Positions 62,859 through 64,000 of a DNA stretch of 64,000 bases are shown in pieces; within the stretch, counting starts at the first letter, position 1; each line of letters starts with the position of its first letter. The notes under the pieces were generated by a model. That model did not search any database and was not told where the DNA came from. It worked only from the letters and a program-made list of their open reading frames with translations. A program made the position numbers and the translations under genes. Source of the DNA: Nissolia schottii (Eukaryota > Streptophyta > Magnoliopsida > Fabales > Fabaceae); the NCBI GenBank assembly GCA_003254905.1, contig QANU01112879.1, positions 62,001 through 126,000 on the forward strand. Direction: 5' to 3'.

Positions 62859-63662
62859 CACTACAACAAAAAATATGTTTAGTGGGGTTTTGATTGCGTT
62901 TAGTGGAGGGTTCAAACTGCCGCAAAAACGTTTGCTGGCAGTTTCCATAATTGCTGCGTTATATTGTTGTTATAAAACCATTTTGTAGCAGTTTGGAACA
63001 TGGTTATTAAACTCTCGAGTTAACTGGTTAACTCTTACGAGTTTGCGATTTCACTACACAAAACGAGTTAACACTTATGTAAGCTCTTTTTTAGTAAACT
63101 CATACGAGTTTAAGTAAACTCTTGATTTTACTAACAAATTTACGAGTTAAAATCTATCTACAAGTTTACGAGTTTACCTTAAGATGTTTAAATTTGGTAA
63201 CTTTTTTAGATACTTAGTTGACTTTGTGGGTGTTAGATAATATCTATTGAGTTTACTAAACCGATTTTGCATATTTATCATAATTGATCTATTTTTTTAT
63301 CAAACTATAAAGTAATACATGTACAGAATAAAATATGACATAACTAAGTGTCATGCATTAAGGTATATTTTATGATATTTTTTCATTTATTTTATTTTAA
63401 GGTTAACACTTTTCAATGTCAATTATGAATACAAAATTTAATCATGTTTAGTTCCTAATTATATTGCTTATAACATATATTTTTTTACACATGTAAACTC
63501 TTACGAGTTTACGATTCAAGTTTGCTGAGCGTTCACGAGTTTACTTAAATTATCGAGTTTGACAACCTTGGTTTGGAGTGACCTTTGATAGAAATAGCTG
63601 CTAATTATTAAACTAAGGCAGTTTAAAGAAATTGTCAGACTCTAAATTGCATTTTTCTTGTG
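62859..63662. mobile_element. CACTA-type MITE split by a hAT-type insertion
   Basis: The left end CACTACAACAAAAAATATG starts at 62859. The right end TTTTTCTTGTG stops at 63662 and lacks three bases of the expected TTGTAGTG. ATA flanks both sides (62856-62858 and 63663-63665), a 3-bp duplication. Without the nested insert the element is about 224 bases. Internal GCAGTTT and AAACTGC motifs are inverted. No coding frame. Confidence 0.72.
62999..63570. mobile_element. hAT-type MITE nested in the CACTA element
   Basis: The ends CATGGTTATTAAACTC and GAGTTTGACAACCTTG are inverted with few mismatches. The flanks GTTTGGAA (62991-62998) and GTTTGGAG (63571-63578) agree at 7 of 8 bases, as for an 8-bp hAT duplication. 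ACGAGTT/AACTCGT motifs repeat in both orientations inside. No transposase. Confidence 0.78.
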
Positions 63663-63665
63663 ATA

Positions 63666-64000
63666 TTAAGATGTGTCACTTATAGTTAAAATGTCATTTA
63701 TCATGTAATTTAAAATCATCCAACATATACTTCAAGAAGAAATAATGAATTGTCATATATATTATCTCTTGTCACATATATCTCTTGTCACATTTTCAAT
63801 CTAAAGATGACAATAAATATTTATGGAGTAAAGACATGGTGTCACTTCTCATCTCCATTTAAAATTTTGACCTCTCTCTGTCACCTATCTCCACTCCCCA
63901 TTCACTGTGGGTATTCAAATTCTCGTGGATGCCTAAAGGAAACACTACTAGTTAATAATTATAATTCATTATAAAACTACTATTACTAACAATATGCAAG
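63666..64000. other. Intergenic, right edge
   Basis: AT-rich, nothing recognised. Confidence 0.4.

Noticed and set aside
1..64000. CRISPR arrays, prokaryotic operons, or organelle insertions
   Set aside because: No regularly spaced identical repeats, no operon-like gene runs and no organellar gene sequences were recognised. The gene structures are those of a plant nuclear genome.

Overview
The window is nuclear DNA of a dicot plant, most likely a legume such as soybean (Glycine). It is AT-rich, its genes have GT-AG introns, and the space between genes is filled with old plant transposable elements. The species call is inference from the general look and from recognising soybean-like repeats. 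No bacterial, viral or organellar gene block is visible.

Four genes can be rebuilt exon by exon. (1) At 71-2153, minus strand, is the 5' part of a Raf-like/ATN1-type protein kinase; its remaining exons lie left of base 1. (2) At 12158-15207, minus strand, is a complete two-exon MATE (DETOXIFICATION) transporter of 547 residues, closest from memory to the DTX53 type. (3) At 37284-40857, minus strand, is a nine-exon gene for a 230-residue protein with a signal peptide and one membrane segment; the family is not named with confidence. (4) At 43415-46766, plus strand, is a three-exon, 343-residue protein with the fold of a 2-oxoglutarate/Fe(II) oxygenase. It lacks the usual metal and 2-oxoglutarate ligands and ends in a hydrophobic tail. 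A fifth item, 9406-9909 on the minus strand, looks like a broken B3-type gene. A 128-codon open frame at 58118 is left as uncertain.

Between the genes are mobile-element remains. They include copia pieces (6.3-7.2, 24.3-25.1 and 29.2-31.2 kb), a deleted gypsy element with matching target duplications (47806-50834), CACTA-type elements (18196-19113, 27725-28707, 62859-63662 and fragments), and a Mutator-like element with a repeated end (33751-34541). There are also a hAT-type element nested in a CACTA element (62999-63570), two tRNA-derived SINEs (22.6 and 29.0 kb), an L1 fragment (59.1 kb) and several foldback elements.

The genes do not form a functional cluster; each is an ordinary separate transcription unit. 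I found no clear new biological system. The items most worth a second look are the tail-anchored, probably inactive oxygenase-like protein, the three ACGACGTCGT palindromes in front of it, and the nested or internally duplicated transposons whose ends and target duplications can be read directly.
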